Part shown: piece by piece, positions 29,786 through 37,845 of the stretch
How positions within the stretch are numbered: position 1 is the first letter of the stretch
How the letters are laid out: the number at the start of each line of letters is the position of its first letter
Origin: Nonomuraea basaltis
GTDB taxonomy: Bacteria; Actinomycetota; Actinomycetes; Streptosporangiales; Streptosporangiaceae
Direction: 5' to 3'
Assembly (NCBI RefSeq): GCF_005893125.1
Contig: NZ_VCJS01000092.1
Span: 1-48,892 of the forward strand
DNA: 48,892 nt
Notes under the pieces: model-generated
Databases searched by the model: none
What the model was told of the DNA's origin: nothing
The model's input: the letters and a program-made list of their open reading frames with translations, nothing else
Program-made: the position numbers and the translations under genes

Positions 29786-30766
29786 ATGACCGTTCTGAGC
29801 CTGTCCAAGGCGCTCAACGAGGGCATGCGCAAGGCCATGGAGGAAGATCCCAAGGTCCTCATCATGGGCGAGGACGTCGGCAAGCTGGGCGGCGTCTTCC
29901 GCGTCACCGACGGCCTGCAGAAGGACTTCGGCGAGGACCGGGTCATCGACACGCCGCTGGCCGAGTCCGGCATCATCGGCACCGCGATCGGGCTGGCGCT
30001 GCGCGGCTACCGGCCGGTGTGCGAGATCCAGTTCGACGGCTTCGTCTTCCCGGCCGCCGACCAGATCATCACGCAGCTGGCCAAGATGCCGATGCGCGCG
30101 CTGGGCGCGATCAAGCTCCCGGTCGTCGTACGCATCCCGTGCGGCGGCGGCATCGGCGCGGTCGAGCACCACAGCGAGTCCCCCGAGGCGTACTTCACCC
30201 ACACCGCCGGGCTGCGCGTCGTCGCCTGCTCCAACCCGGCCGACGCGTACACCATGATCCAGCAGGCCATCCGCAGCGACGACCCGGTCATCTTCTTCGA
30301 GCCCAAGCGCCGCTACTGGGAGAAGGCCGAGATCGACACCACCTCCACCGACTGGTGGACGCCGCTGCATGCGGCCAAGGTGGTGCGCCCGGGGACGGAT
30401 GTCACGCTGCTGGCGTACGGCCCCATGGTCAAGACGTGCCTGGAGGCGGCCACGGCCGCCGAGGACGACGGGCGCTCGCTGGAGGTGATCGACCTGCGCT
30501 CGCTCAACCCGCTGGACGAGCCACTGGTGATGGACTCCGTACGCCGGACCGGGCGGGTCGTGGTCGTCCACGAGGCGCCCGTCAACAGCGGCTTCGGCGC
30601 CGAGCTCGCGGCCAGGATCAGCGAGCGGTGCTTCTACCACCTGGAGGCGCCCGTCCTGCGGGCCGGCGGCTTCTCCACGCCCTACCCCCCGTCGAAGCTG
30701 GAGGAGCATTACCTGCCCGACCTGGACAGGGTGCTCGACGCCGTCGACCGCACCTTCGGGTACTGA
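29786..30766 (+). CDS. 2-oxoacid dehydrogenase E1 beta subunit
   Basis: The 326-residue beta subunit pairs with the E1 alpha chain to form the ThDP site. Visible motifs: MGEDVGKLGGVFRVTDGL, DTPLAESGIIGTAIGLALRG, QFDGFVFPAADQI, HHSESPEAYFTH, and the C-terminal VNSGFGAELAARISE. The ATG at 29786 follows GGAGGCGAG closely. The 66-bp gap from E1 alpha holds no gene. Substrate class as for the alpha subunit: branched-chain 2-oxoacids most likely. Confidence 0.94.
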   Translation: MTVLSLSKALNEGMRKAMEEDPKVLIMGEDVGKLGGVFRVTDGLQKDFGEDRVIDTPLAESGIIGTAIGLALRGYRPVCEIQFDGFVFPAADQIITQLAKMPMRALGAIKLPVVVRIPCGGGIGAVEHHSESPEAYFTHTAGLRVVACSNPADAYTMIQQAIRSDDPVIFFEPKRRYWEKAEIDTTSTDWWTPLHAAKVVRPGTDVTLLAYGPMVKTCLEAATAAEDDGRSLEVIDLRSLNPLDEPLVMDSVRRTGRVVVVHEAPVNSGFGAELAARISERCFYHLEAPVLRAGGFSTPYPPSKLEEHYLPDLDRVLDAVDRTFGY

Positions 30767-30779
30767 GAGGGGGCTCCGC

Positions 30780-32255
30780 ATGCGACGCGAGTTCAAGCTC
30801 CCGGACGTCGGGGAGGGCCTGACCGAGGCCGAGATCGTCCGCTGGCACGTCAAGGCGGGCGACGCCGTCAAGGTCAACCAGATCGTCGTGGAGATCGAAA
30901 CGGCGAAGTCCATCGTCGAGCTCCCCATCCCGTGGGACGGGGTGGTGACCGGCCTGCTGGCCGAGGAGGGCCGGACGGTCGAGGTGGGCGTCCCGATCAT
31001 CGCCGTGGACACCGGTGAGGAGGCCGCCACGCCCGGAGGCGTTCCGGCCGACCGGGGCAAGGCCCTCGCCAAGGACATGGTTCCCAAGCCGCCGGAGGAG
31101 GGCGCCGTCGAACCGGGCGTTCACGGCACCCCCGCCCCCAAGGAGAAGCGCCAGGCGGTCCTGGTGGGCTACGGCGTCAAAACCGGCGCCACCAAGCGCC
31201 GCCCCCGCAAGCAGCCCTCGCCCGAGACTCCCGTGGCCAGCCCGTCACGCGTGGGGGTGGACGGCCCACCGCGTGGACCTGCGCCGAGCGCGCCGGTCGC
31301 GGGTCTTTCGCCAGGCGCTGCCGCGGACACCGACGCCGCGGCGGGCGCACCGGCCGCACCCGCCCCACCGCCCACGGTGGCGGGCCGAGTGGCCGTGCTG
31401 GCCAAGCCCCCGGTACGCAAGCTGGCCAAGGACCTGGGCGTAGACCTGACGCAGGTCACCGGCACCGGACCCCAGGGCTCGATCACCCGCGAGGACGTCC
31501 ACGCGGCGTCGGAGGCTCCCGCGGCCGGGAAGCCGGCCCTCGAACAGCCGCAACAGCTGGAAGAGCGCATCCCCGTCAAGGGCGTCCGCAAGATGACGGC
31601 CCAGGCCATGGTCGCCAGTGCCTTCACGGCCCCCCACGTCACCGAGTTCCTCCAGATCGACGTGACGAGGACCATGGAGGCGGTGCACCGCCTGCGCGCC
31701 CTCCCCGATTTCGCCGACGTCAAGGTCTCCCCGCTGCTCCTGGTGGCCAAGGCCGTCCTGACAGCGGCCGCCCGCCACCCGATGATCAACTCCACCTGGG
31801 ACGAGAAGAACCAGGAGATCATCGTCAAGCACTACGTGAACCTCGGGATTGCCGCCGCCACCCCGAGGGGCCTGGTGGTGCCCAACATCAAGAACGCCCA
31901 CGCCCTGACCCTCCCGGACCTCGCCAGGCACCTGGCCGAGCTGACGGAGACGGCGCGGGCAGGTCGCACCCAGCCGGCCGAGATGTCCGGCGGCACGATC
32001 ACGATCACGAACGTCGGGGTGTTCGGCGTGGACACCGGCACCCCCATCCTGAACCCGGGCGAGGCCGCCATCCTCGCCTTCGGCCAGGTCAGGGACACGC
32101 CGTGGGTGGTGGACGGCGAGCTGGCGGTCCGCAAGGCAACGACGTTGTCGCTCTCCTTCGACCACCGGATCGTGGACGGCGAGCTGGGCTCGCGGTTCCT
32201 GCGCGACGTGGGCGACATGCTGGAGGACCCGCTCCGCATAATGGCGTGGAGCTAG
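30780..32255 (+). CDS. Dihydrolipoamide acyltransferase (E2) of the 2-oxoacid dehydrogenase
   Basis: The 491-residue E2 has one N-terminal lipoyl domain with the modified Lys43 (EIETAKSIVELP), a long Pro/Ala/Lys linker (about 80-200), an E3/E1-binding domain (VRKLAKDLGVDLTQVTGTGP) and a C-terminal acyltransferase core ending in the active-site DHRIVDG (461-467). It passes the acyl group to CoA. The ATG at 30780 is 13 bp after E1 beta. No E3 gene is in the window, so the complex must borrow lipoamide dehydrogenase from elsewhere. A strong terminator follows. Confidence 0.95.
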   Translation: MRREFKLPDVGEGLTEAEIVRWHVKAGDAVKVNQIVVEIETAKSIVELPIPWDGVVTGLLAEEGRTVEVGVPIIAVDTGEEAATPGGVPADRGKALAKDMVPKPPEEGAVEPGVHGTPAPKEKRQAVLVGYGVKTGATKRRPRKQPSPETPVASPSRVGVDGPPRGPAPSAPVAGLSPGAAADTDAAAGAPAAPAPPPTVAGRVAVLAKPPVRKLAKDLGVDLTQVTGTGPQGSITREDVHAASEAPAAGKPALEQPQQLEERIPVKGVRKMTAQAMVASAFTAPHVTEFLQIDVTRTMEAVHRLRALPDFADVKVSPLLLVAKAVLTAAARHPMINSTWDEKNQEIIVKHYVNLGIAAATPRGLVVPNIKNAHALTLPDLARHLAELTETARAGRTQPAEMSGGTITITNVGVFGVDTGTPILNPGEAAILAFGQVRDTPWVVDGELAVRKATTLSLSFDHRIVDGELGSRFLRDVGDMLEDPLRIMAWS

Positions 32256-32276
32256 GGAAGAGGGCTCCGGAGAAAG

Positions 32277-32317
32277 GCGGTGACCGCCGGGAGGACCCCT
32301 CTCCCGGCGATCACCGC
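32277..32317. terminator. Bidirectional terminator after E2
   Basis: A 17-bp stem with one mismatch: arms 32277-32293 and 32301-32317, 7-nt loop. It overlaps the stop codon of the convergent PurA-like gene (32311-32313) and can serve both strands. Confidence 0.8.
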
Positions 32318-33495
32318 GGATCCGGCAAGAGAGCGCTGAGACCGCGCTTGCTCTCCGCGGTGGGCCCGTGCGACTCGATCCACACGGGCGCTCCCATGAC
32401 GTATGAGACCGCGGCGCCCCAATCTGATACACCCTCCTCATAAACCGGCCGCGCCCGCATCATCCGCCCGGTGCGCTCCATGTCACGCTCGAAGGACACC
32501 GGGGGATCGTAGGCGACACACATCCGCGAAACCGGCACGTCGAGGTGGGTGAGCGCGAGCGCGTCCACCCCGCCGGCCGCGTCGGCGGCGTACCGGTGCG
32601 CGACCGCGTCGAAGTGCCCCGCCCGGAACGGCCCCTGCCACGGCCCGGCCGCGTTGTGCCGCTCGGGCAGCTCCAGCGTCGGATCCTCGGTCACCAGCGG
32701 CCCGGGCCCGTGCCTGGTCGTGTACGTCCGCAGCACCCCGAGCCGCATCGCCCCCACCCCATCGAGCAGCTCCTCCGCGTTGCGGAACGTGGTCGTGCTC
32801 CACGTCGTGTGCGGATCGAACCCCCAGTCCTCGTCCAGCAGCACCCCCTGGGCCCCCTCGAAGACCACGGGCCCCGCCGAGACGAGCCGCTGCACGAAGG
32901 ACGAGCCCACGAGCCTCACCCGCTCCGCGAACGCCCGGTAGACGGCCACGCAGTCCTCCACAGGCGGCCCTTCGACGCCGAGCGCCTCCCGCAGCACCCG
33001 CAGCTTGCGCGTCAGCACACCGGGCGGATCACCCGCGCGCGGGGCCATCGCCCCGTGCTCCAGCCAGTACGCCATCGTCTCGCCGACGCCCATCCCGCAC
33101 GACCCGTGCCGCTCCTCCCCGCGCGCCCGCTCCCGCCGCCGCCCGGCCTCCGCGTGGTACGGCGTCGCGAGCAGCGCGTCCCGGTCCACGGTGATCAGCC
33201 CGTACGGATCGGGCACGCCCAGCCGTACCAGCTGCTCCGCCTCGGCGGACAACGCGAGCGGATCGACGACGACGTGCCGCGACAGATGCGTCGGCACCCC
33301 CCGTAACGTCCCCGATCCGAACTGCGCGAACGTGTGGTGCCGCCCGTCGGCCAGCACCACGTTGTGCCCGGCCTGGGCGCCGCCGTTGAACCGCACCACC
33401 ACGCGCACGTCCCGCGTGGCGCACAGCCAGTCCACGACGGTGCCCTTTCCGGCGTCGCCGTACCCGAGGTCGACGACGATCACATGATCCGTCAT
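32311..33495 (-). CDS. Divergent adenylosuccinate-synthetase (PurA) paralogue
   Basis: The 394-residue protein keeps the PurA frame: DLGYGDAGKGTVVDWL (PurA has GDEGKG), GAQAGHN (catalytic His kept), FEGAQGVLLDEDWG and YTTRHGPGPLVTED. Key substrate parts differ. The Arg-rich aspartate loop of PurA (TTGRRRRTGW) is replaced by GPWQGPFRAGHFD, the GTP-base motif TKLD is THLD, and the C-terminal STGPDR is replaced by SHGPTAESK. It is about 35 residues shorter than PurA. It may ligate a different amino acid or nucleotide, as phage PurZ does. Its ATG overlaps the vWA stop codon by 4 bp. The true purA must lie elsewhere. Confidence 0.82.
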   Translation of the reverse strand: MTDHVIVVDLGYGDAGKGTVVDWLCATRDVRVVVRFNGGAQAGHNVVLADGRHHTFAQFGSGTLRGVPTHLSRHVVVDPLALSAEAEQLVRLGVPDPYGLITVDRDALLATPYHAEAGRRRERARGEERHGSCGMGVGETMAYWLEHGAMAPRAGDPPGVLTRKLRVLREALGVEGPPVEDCVAVYRAFAERVRLVGSSFVQRLVSAGPVVFEGAQGVLLDEDWGFDPHTTWSTTTFRNAEELLDGVGAMRLGVLRTYTTRHGPGPLVTEDPTLELPERHNAAGPWQGPFRAGHFDAVAHRYAADAAGGVDALALTHLDVPVSRMCVAYDPPVSFERDMERTGRMMRARPVYEEGVSDWGAAVSYVMGAPVWIESHGPTAESKRGLSALLPDPR

Positions 33496-34385
33496 ATCCG
33501 CCGCTCACCCAGCGCCCTCGACACGGAGTCGCCGGCCGTGGAGCCCAGCTCGGCGATGTCCTCCAGTCCTTCGTCCAGGTCGATCGCGTTCTCGCCGAGC
33601 CCGACCGTGAGCGCGATGGTCTCGCAAACGGCGCCGAGGTCGTCGAGCTCCAGCACGTTCTGGCCGAGCAGGGACCGCCACGTGCTCAGCACCTCGCGGT
33701 TGCCGGCGTGGCTGGCCCCGCGGGGCACGATGAAGTAGGTGTCGTACTTCCTGGTGAGCTCGGCCACGATGTCCGCCACACCGAGCCGCCCGGGCAGGCG
33801 GTCTCCGATGACGTCCCTGGCCGCCCGCGCGGAGAGGCGGGGATAGGGCATCTCGTCGCCGATGATGAACAGGTAGCCGCGCTTGCCCCGCTTCTCGTGG
33901 CAGTCGATCGAGGTGTGCCGGGCCATGAAGTACATGGCCAGCTCGTACGACTCGGTCATCTGCCCGCCGCCCCCGCCCTCCAGCAGGATCAGGCCGAGCT
34001 GGTCGTCCATGCGGTTGTCGGACTCGAACTGGCCGATCTGCAGCGGCGCCCGGTCGCAGGTGGCGTCGCCGATCGCGCCGAACATGACCTGCGGGTCGGT
34101 GGCGTACCGCTTGCGCAGCAGCAGCCCGAGCAGGTCGGGCAGCTTGCTCTGCAGGATGCGGGGCACCCGCCCCATCGAGCCCGTCACGTCGAACAGGACG
34201 GAGATGGCCAGCGAGTTCGGGTGCTCGGCGGAGTCGCGGCTCTCGCGCGTGACGCCGTACGGGTCGAGGTCGGGATGGGCGGCCCGGGCGCCCTCGTCGC
34301 TGTAGGCGAACGCGCTGCGGCCGGTGGCCGCGCGGTAGTGGGCGGCCGAGCTGTAGACGTCGGTGGACCAGATTCCGCTGCCCAT
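33492..34385 (-). CDS. von Willebrand factor A domain protein
   Basis: The 297-residue soluble protein has a vWA fold with a metal-site motif DVTGSMG (66-72) after a distinctive N-terminus (about 55 residues: GIWSTDVYSSAAHYRAATGR). The glycine run EGGGGGQMTESYELA and IIGDEMPYP mark later metal-site loops. There is no signal or membrane segment, so it acts in the cytoplasm, probably as a metal-dependent scaffold. It lies 16 bp after the Nudix gene and overlaps the PurA-like gene (ATGA), so the three are one operon. Confidence 0.87.
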   Translation of the reverse strand: MGSGIWSTDVYSSAAHYRAATGRSAFAYSDEGARAAHPDLDPYGVTRESRDSAEHPNSLAISVLFDVTGSMGRVPRILQSKLPDLLGLLLRKRYATDPQVMFGAIGDATCDRAPLQIGQFESDNRMDDQLGLILLEGGGGGQMTESYELAMYFMARHTSIDCHEKRGKRGYLFIIGDEMPYPRLSARAARDVIGDRLPGRLGVADIVAELTRKYDTYFIVPRGASHAGNREVLSTWRSLLGQNVLELDDLGAVCETIALTVGLGENAIDLDEGLEDIAELGSTAGDSVSRALGERRI

Positions 34386-34401
34386 GGGTTTCTCCTCGGA
34401 G

Positions 34402-35133
34402 TCATCGGATTTCGTCCTCGCGCGCCGGTCGCAGCAGCGCGGGATGGAGCAGCCGCGCGTCGCCGGCGCGGTAGAGCTTGGCGCGCGGCCCGCCCTTGGG
34501 GCCGCCCGTCTCGGTGGTCTCGCCGGTGCCCTCGACGAACCCGGGCACCGACAGGACCTTGCGGTGGAAGTTGCCCGCGTGCAGCGGCGTGCCCCACACG
34601 GTCTCGTAGATCAGCCGCAGGTCGGAGATGGTGAACAGCTCGCCTGCGAAGGCCGTGGCCAGCGGCGTGTACTCCAGCTTCGACCGGGCCCGCTCGACCC
34701 CGTCGGCCAGGATGCGGGTGTGGTCGAAGGCCAGCGGCGGCACGTCGTCCACCGGGTGCCAGACGGCCGCGGCCGCGTCCGTGCCGGCCTGCGGGTCGGG
34801 CAGGTCGGGGGCGAAGGCAAGGTACGAGATCGACACCACGCGCATCCGCGGATCCCGGCCCGGGCTGCCGTAGCTGGCGAGCTGCTCGATGTGCGCCGGC
34901 CTGGTGGCCACGCCGGTCTCCTCGGCCAGCTCGCGCACCGCCGCCTCGGCCAGGTCCTCGTCCGGCCTGATGAACCCGCCGGGCAGCGCCCACGCGCCCG
35001 CGTACGGCTCCACGCCGCGCTCGACGATCAGGACGTGCAGCCGCCGGCCGCGGATGGTCAGCGCCACCACGTCGACCGTGACCGCGACCGGGGCGTAGAG
35101 CCGCGGGTTGTACTCGGCGAGGAAATCCTCCAC
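34402..35133 (-). CDS. Nudix hydrolase fused to an NrtR-type winged helix
   Basis: The 243-residue protein has a Nudix domain with an intact box (residues 53-75: Gly53, Glu59, Arg67, Glu68, Glu71, Glu72, Gly74) and a C-terminal winged-helix domain (about 155-240, FTISDLRLIYETVWGTPLHA then GNFHRKV) as in NrtR regulators, which sense ADP-ribose or related nucleotides. Many NrtR proteins have a decayed Nudix box; here it looks catalytic. It heads the operon with the vWA and PurA-like genes. An AT-rich imperfect palindrome lies 23-47 bp upstream of its ATG at 35133 and may be its own operator. Confidence 0.87.
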   Translation of the reverse strand: MEDFLAEYNPRLYAPVAVTVDVVALTIRGRRLHVLIVERGVEPYAGAWALPGGFIRPDEDLAEAAVRELAEETGVATRPAHIEQLASYGSPGRDPRMRVVSISYLAFAPDLPDPQAGTDAAAAVWHPVDDVPPLAFDHTRILADGVERARSKLEYTPLATAFAGELFTISDLRLIYETVWGTPLHAGNFHRKVLSVPGFVEGTGETTETGGPKGGPRAKLYRAGDARLLHPALLRPAREDEIR

Positions 35134-35155
35134 AGAAGCAGTCCTTCTCAGCTTG

Positions 35156-35180
35156 AGTCAATCTCGATATGAGAATAACT
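35156..35180. promoter_or_regulatory. Candidate operator of the Nudix/NrtR-like regulator
   Basis: AGT-CAA-TCTC-GATAT-GAGA-ATA-ACT is a 25-bp imperfect palindrome with 7 of 10 matching arm positions, in an AT-rich patch between the Nudix gene and the divergent Dabb gene. NrtR proteins bind palindromes of about this size next to their own genes. Confidence 0.5.
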
Positions 35181-35213
35181 CTGGTCGTGAAGGAATGTCG
35201 ATAGGGTTTCCCC

Positions 35214-35507
35214 ATGATTCGCCACATCGTGCTGTTCACGTGGACCGAGGACGCGACCGACGAGCAGAAGGCCACGGTGACGGCCGAGCTGCGCAAGCTG
35301 CCCGGAGTCATCCAGGAGCTGCGCTCCTACACGGTGGGCGCGGACGCCGGCATCAACCAGGGCAATTACGAATACGCGGTGGTGGCGGACTTCGACAGCG
35401 TCGACGACTACCTGGTCTACCGCGACCACCCGCAGCACCAGGCCGTGATCGCCCAGCACATCAAGCCCATCCTGGCCGCCCGCGCCGCCGTGCAGTTGAG
35501 CGTCTAG
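35214..35507 (+). CDS. Dabb-family stress-responsive alpha/beta-barrel protein
   Basis: The 97-residue protein is a typical Dabb domain: IRHIVLFTWTEDATDEQK at the start, LPGVIQELRSYTVGAD, and YRDHPQHQAVIAQHIKPIL at the end. These proteins form dimeric alpha+beta barrels; some are enzymes in natural-product pathways, many have unknown roles. The ATG at 35214 is the first codon. It is divergent from the Nudix operon, so it could share that operator. Its stop codon overlaps the stop of the next gene on the other strand in the palindrome CTAG. Confidence 0.9.
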   Translation: MIRHIVLFTWTEDATDEQKATVTAELRKLPGVIQELRSYTVGADAGINQGNYEYAVVADFDSVDDYLVYRDHPQHQAVIAQHIKPILAARAAVQLSV

Positions 35508-35728
35508 ATCTCCGGCGGGTTGTTCTCCCGGTGCATCAGCCTGTCGTCAGAGGTGCGTCCCCGCTTCGGGGCCAGCACGATGCTCAACACCACGCCCACG
35601 CCACCGACGATCATGAAGATGACGCCGATGATGTCCATGTGCACGCTCTGGCCGAACACATCGGGCTCGATCGCGAATTTCAGGATGGCGCCAAGCGTGA
35701 GGAAGAAGATGCTGACTCCGACACCCAT
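35504..35728 (-). CDS. Small two-helix membrane protein (DUF6458-like)
   Basis: The 74-residue protein has two hydrophobic segments (VSIFFLTLGAILKFAI and DIIGVIFMIVGGVGVVLSIV) and a charged C-terminal tail with RTSDDRLMHRENNPPEI. It fits small actinobacterial membrane proteins that I associate with DUF6458; function unknown. The ATG at 35728 has GGAGG about 6 nt upstream, which the longer frame to 35767 lacks. Confidence 0.8.
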   Translation of the reverse strand: MGVGVSIFFLTLGAILKFAIEPDVFGQSVHMDIIGVIFMIVGGVGVVLSIVLAPKRGRTSDDRLMHRENNPPEI

Positions 35729-35883
35729 GACGGCCTCCAGGCAAATGGCGAGTACGCCCACGGTCATACCCGGCTAACGTTGATCACACCCGTGCGATCT
35801 CACGCCGGGCACGACAGGGCTCGCCGCCGTTGTACGTGATCATGTTACCCGTCTGGAACCCCGCTGACTGTGTCGTTCACGAC

Positions 35884-35911
35884 AGAACGCCCGCACGAGG
35901 GCGGGCGTTCT
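35884..35911 (-). terminator. Terminator after the acyl-CoA dehydrogenase
   Basis: AGAACGCCCGC (35884-35894) and GCGGGCGTTCT (35901-35911) form a perfect 11-bp stem with a 6-nt loop, 25 nt beyond the acyl-CoA dehydrogenase stop codon on the minus strand. Confidence 0.75.
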
Positions 35912-35936
35912 GCGGTGACCGCCGCGGGGGCAGCGT

Positions 35937-37742
35937 CTAGAAGGCCTCTTCGGGCAGCTCCATCAGCTCCTGCCCGGTGGAGGCGAGCACGCGCCGCTCG
36001 GCGGACAGCCGGGGCAGCACGGTCTTGGCGAAGAACGAGCCGGCCGCGACCTTGCCCAGGTAGAACGGGTCCTCGCCCTCGGCCAGCCGGGCCAGCGCCA
36101 CCTCGGCCTGGCGCAGCAGCAGCCAGCCGATCACCAGGTCGCCCAGCGCCAGCAGGAACCTGGTGGTGTTGAGGCCGACCTTGTAGACCTCCGCGGGCGT
36201 CTCCAGCGAGCCGAGCGCCCAGCCCGCCATGGTGTCGCCCATGGACTTGACCTCGGCGGCGGCTTCGGCGAGCAGCTTGCGCTCCTCCTTGAGCCGGCCG
36301 TTGCCCGCCTCGGACCCGGCGAACTCGCCGATCTCGCCGAGCAGCGAGCCGAGCGCCGCGCCCTGGTTGCGCAGGATCTTCCTGAAGAACAGGTCGAGGC
36401 CCTGGATCGCGGTCGTGCCCTCGTACAGGGAGTCGATCTTGGCGTCTCTGATGTACTGCTCGATCGGGTAGTCCTGCAGGTAGCCGGAGCCGCCCAGGGT
36501 CTGCAGCGAGCGGGAGAGCAGCTCGTACGACCGCTCTGAGCCGACGCCCTTGACGAGGGGCAGCAGCAGGTCGTTCATCTGCTCCGCGTGCCGGTCGTCC
36601 GGGTCGATCAGGATGGCGTCCTGGAACGTGGCCGTGTAGAGCACCAGGGCCCGCATGCCCTCCGCGTACGACTTCTGGAGCATGAGCTCGCGCCGCACGT
36701 CCGGGTGGTGGGTGATGGACACCCGCGGGGCGGTCTTGTCCGTCATCCTCGTCATGTCCGCGCCCTGCAACCGGGCCTTGGCGTACTCCAGGGCGTTCAG
36801 GTAGCCGGTGGAGAGCGTGGCGATGGCCTTGGTGCCGACCATCATGCGGGCGTGCTCGATCACCATGAACATCTGCTTGATGCCCTCGTGCACGTCGCCG
36901 ACCAGCCAGCCGACCGCGGGATGCTTGTCGCCGAAGGTGAGCTCGCAGGTCGTGGAGACCTTCAGGCCCATCTTCTTCTCGACGTTGGTGACGTAGACGC
37001 CGTTGCGCTCGCCGAGCTCGCCGGTCTCCAGGTCCACGTGGTACTTCGGCACCAGGAACATCGACAGCCCCTTGGTGCCGGGGCCGTGGCCCTCGGGGCG
37101 GGCCAGCACGAGGTGGAAGATGTTCTCGGTCATGTCGTGCTCGGCGCTGGTGATGAAGCGCTTGACGCCCTCGATGTGCCAGGTCCCGTCGGGCTGCCGC
37201 ACGGCCTTCGCCCGACCGGCGCCCACGTCGGAGCCGGCGTCCGGCTCGGTGAGCACCATGGTGGCGCCCCAGTTGTGCTCGATGGCCAGCTCGGCGAAGC
37301 GCTTCTGCTCCTCGTTGCCGACCTTCCACAGCGTGTAGGCGAAGTTCGGGCCCGCGCCGTACATGTAGAGCGCCGGGTTCGCGCCGAGCACCATCTCGGC
37401 CGTGGCCCAGGCCAGGGTCCGCGGGATGCCGGGGCCGCCCAGCTCGGCGGGCAGGTCCAGGTGCGCCCAGCCGCCGTCTACCAGCGCCTTGAACGACTTC
37501 TTGAAGCCCTCGGGCATCTTGACGCTGCCGGTCGCCGCGTCGAACACCGGCGGATGCCTGTCGCCCTCCTCGAAGGAGTCCGCGAGGACCTCGGTGGCCA
37601 GTCTGTTGACCTCGTCGAGAATGCTGCGGGCGACATCCTCGTCCACTTCAGAAAAGGGCCCTGTGCCGAGGATTTCGCGTCGCCCGAAGACCTCGAAGAG
37701 GTTGAATTCCAGGTCACGCACGTTGCTCTTGTAGTGGCCCAT
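35937..37742 (-). CDS. Acyl-CoA dehydrogenase, long form (FadE-like)
   Basis: FAD-dependent first step of beta-oxidation. The 601-residue protein has the family motifs GATMVLTEPDAGSDVGAGRA (FAD/substrate), EGVKRFITSAEHD, TLGGSGYLQDYPIEQYIRDA and the catalytic Glu441 in YEGTTAIQ. The extra ~150 residues at the C-terminus place it with the long bacterial acyl-CoA dehydrogenases that prefer longer chains. The ATG at 37742 has AAGGAG about 10 nt upstream. Two palindromes 21 bp apart in the upstream spacer look like binding sites for a fatty-acid-responsive TetR-type repressor. Confidence 0.95.
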   Translation of the reverse strand: MGHYKSNVRDLEFNLFEVFGRREILGTGPFSEVDEDVARSILDEVNRLATEVLADSFEEGDRHPPVFDAATGSVKMPEGFKKSFKALVDGGWAHLDLPAELGGPGIPRTLAWATAEMVLGANPALYMYGAGPNFAYTLWKVGNEEQKRFAELAIEHNWGATMVLTEPDAGSDVGAGRAKAVRQPDGTWHIEGVKRFITSAEHDMTENIFHLVLARPEGHGPGTKGLSMFLVPKYHVDLETGELGERNGVYVTNVEKKMGLKVSTTCELTFGDKHPAVGWLVGDVHEGIKQMFMVIEHARMMVGTKAIATLSTGYLNALEYAKARLQGADMTRMTDKTAPRVSITHHPDVRRELMLQKSYAEGMRALVLYTATFQDAILIDPDDRHAEQMNDLLLPLVKGVGSERSYELLSRSLQTLGGSGYLQDYPIEQYIRDAKIDSLYEGTTAIQGLDLFFRKILRNQGAALGSLLGEIGEFAGSEAGNGRLKEERKLLAEAAAEVKSMGDTMAGWALGSLETPAEVYKVGLNTTRFLLALGDLVIGWLLLRQAEVALARLAEGEDPFYLGKVAAGSFFAKTVLPRLSAERRVLASTGQELMELPEEAF

Positions 37743-37781
37743 GGGTGCCGATCTCCTTGAACCGAGGTCGTGTGTACTGGT

Positions 37782-37815
37782 GAGTAACCTTACTCTGAAA
37801 TGCTACCCACGGGTA
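37782..37815. promoter_or_regulatory. Two palindromic operators upstream of the acyl-CoA dehydrogenase
   Basis: GAGTAA-CC-TTACTC (37782-37795) and TACCC-AC-GGGTA (37804-37815) are perfect palindromes with centres 21 bp apart, two helical turns, in the 103-bp divergent spacer. Palindromes with TTAC/GTAA arms are common for TetR-type lipid regulators of actinobacteria. Confidence 0.6.
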
Positions 37816-37845
37816 ACCCTCGCCATGCATGGCATGCTCGTCTCC

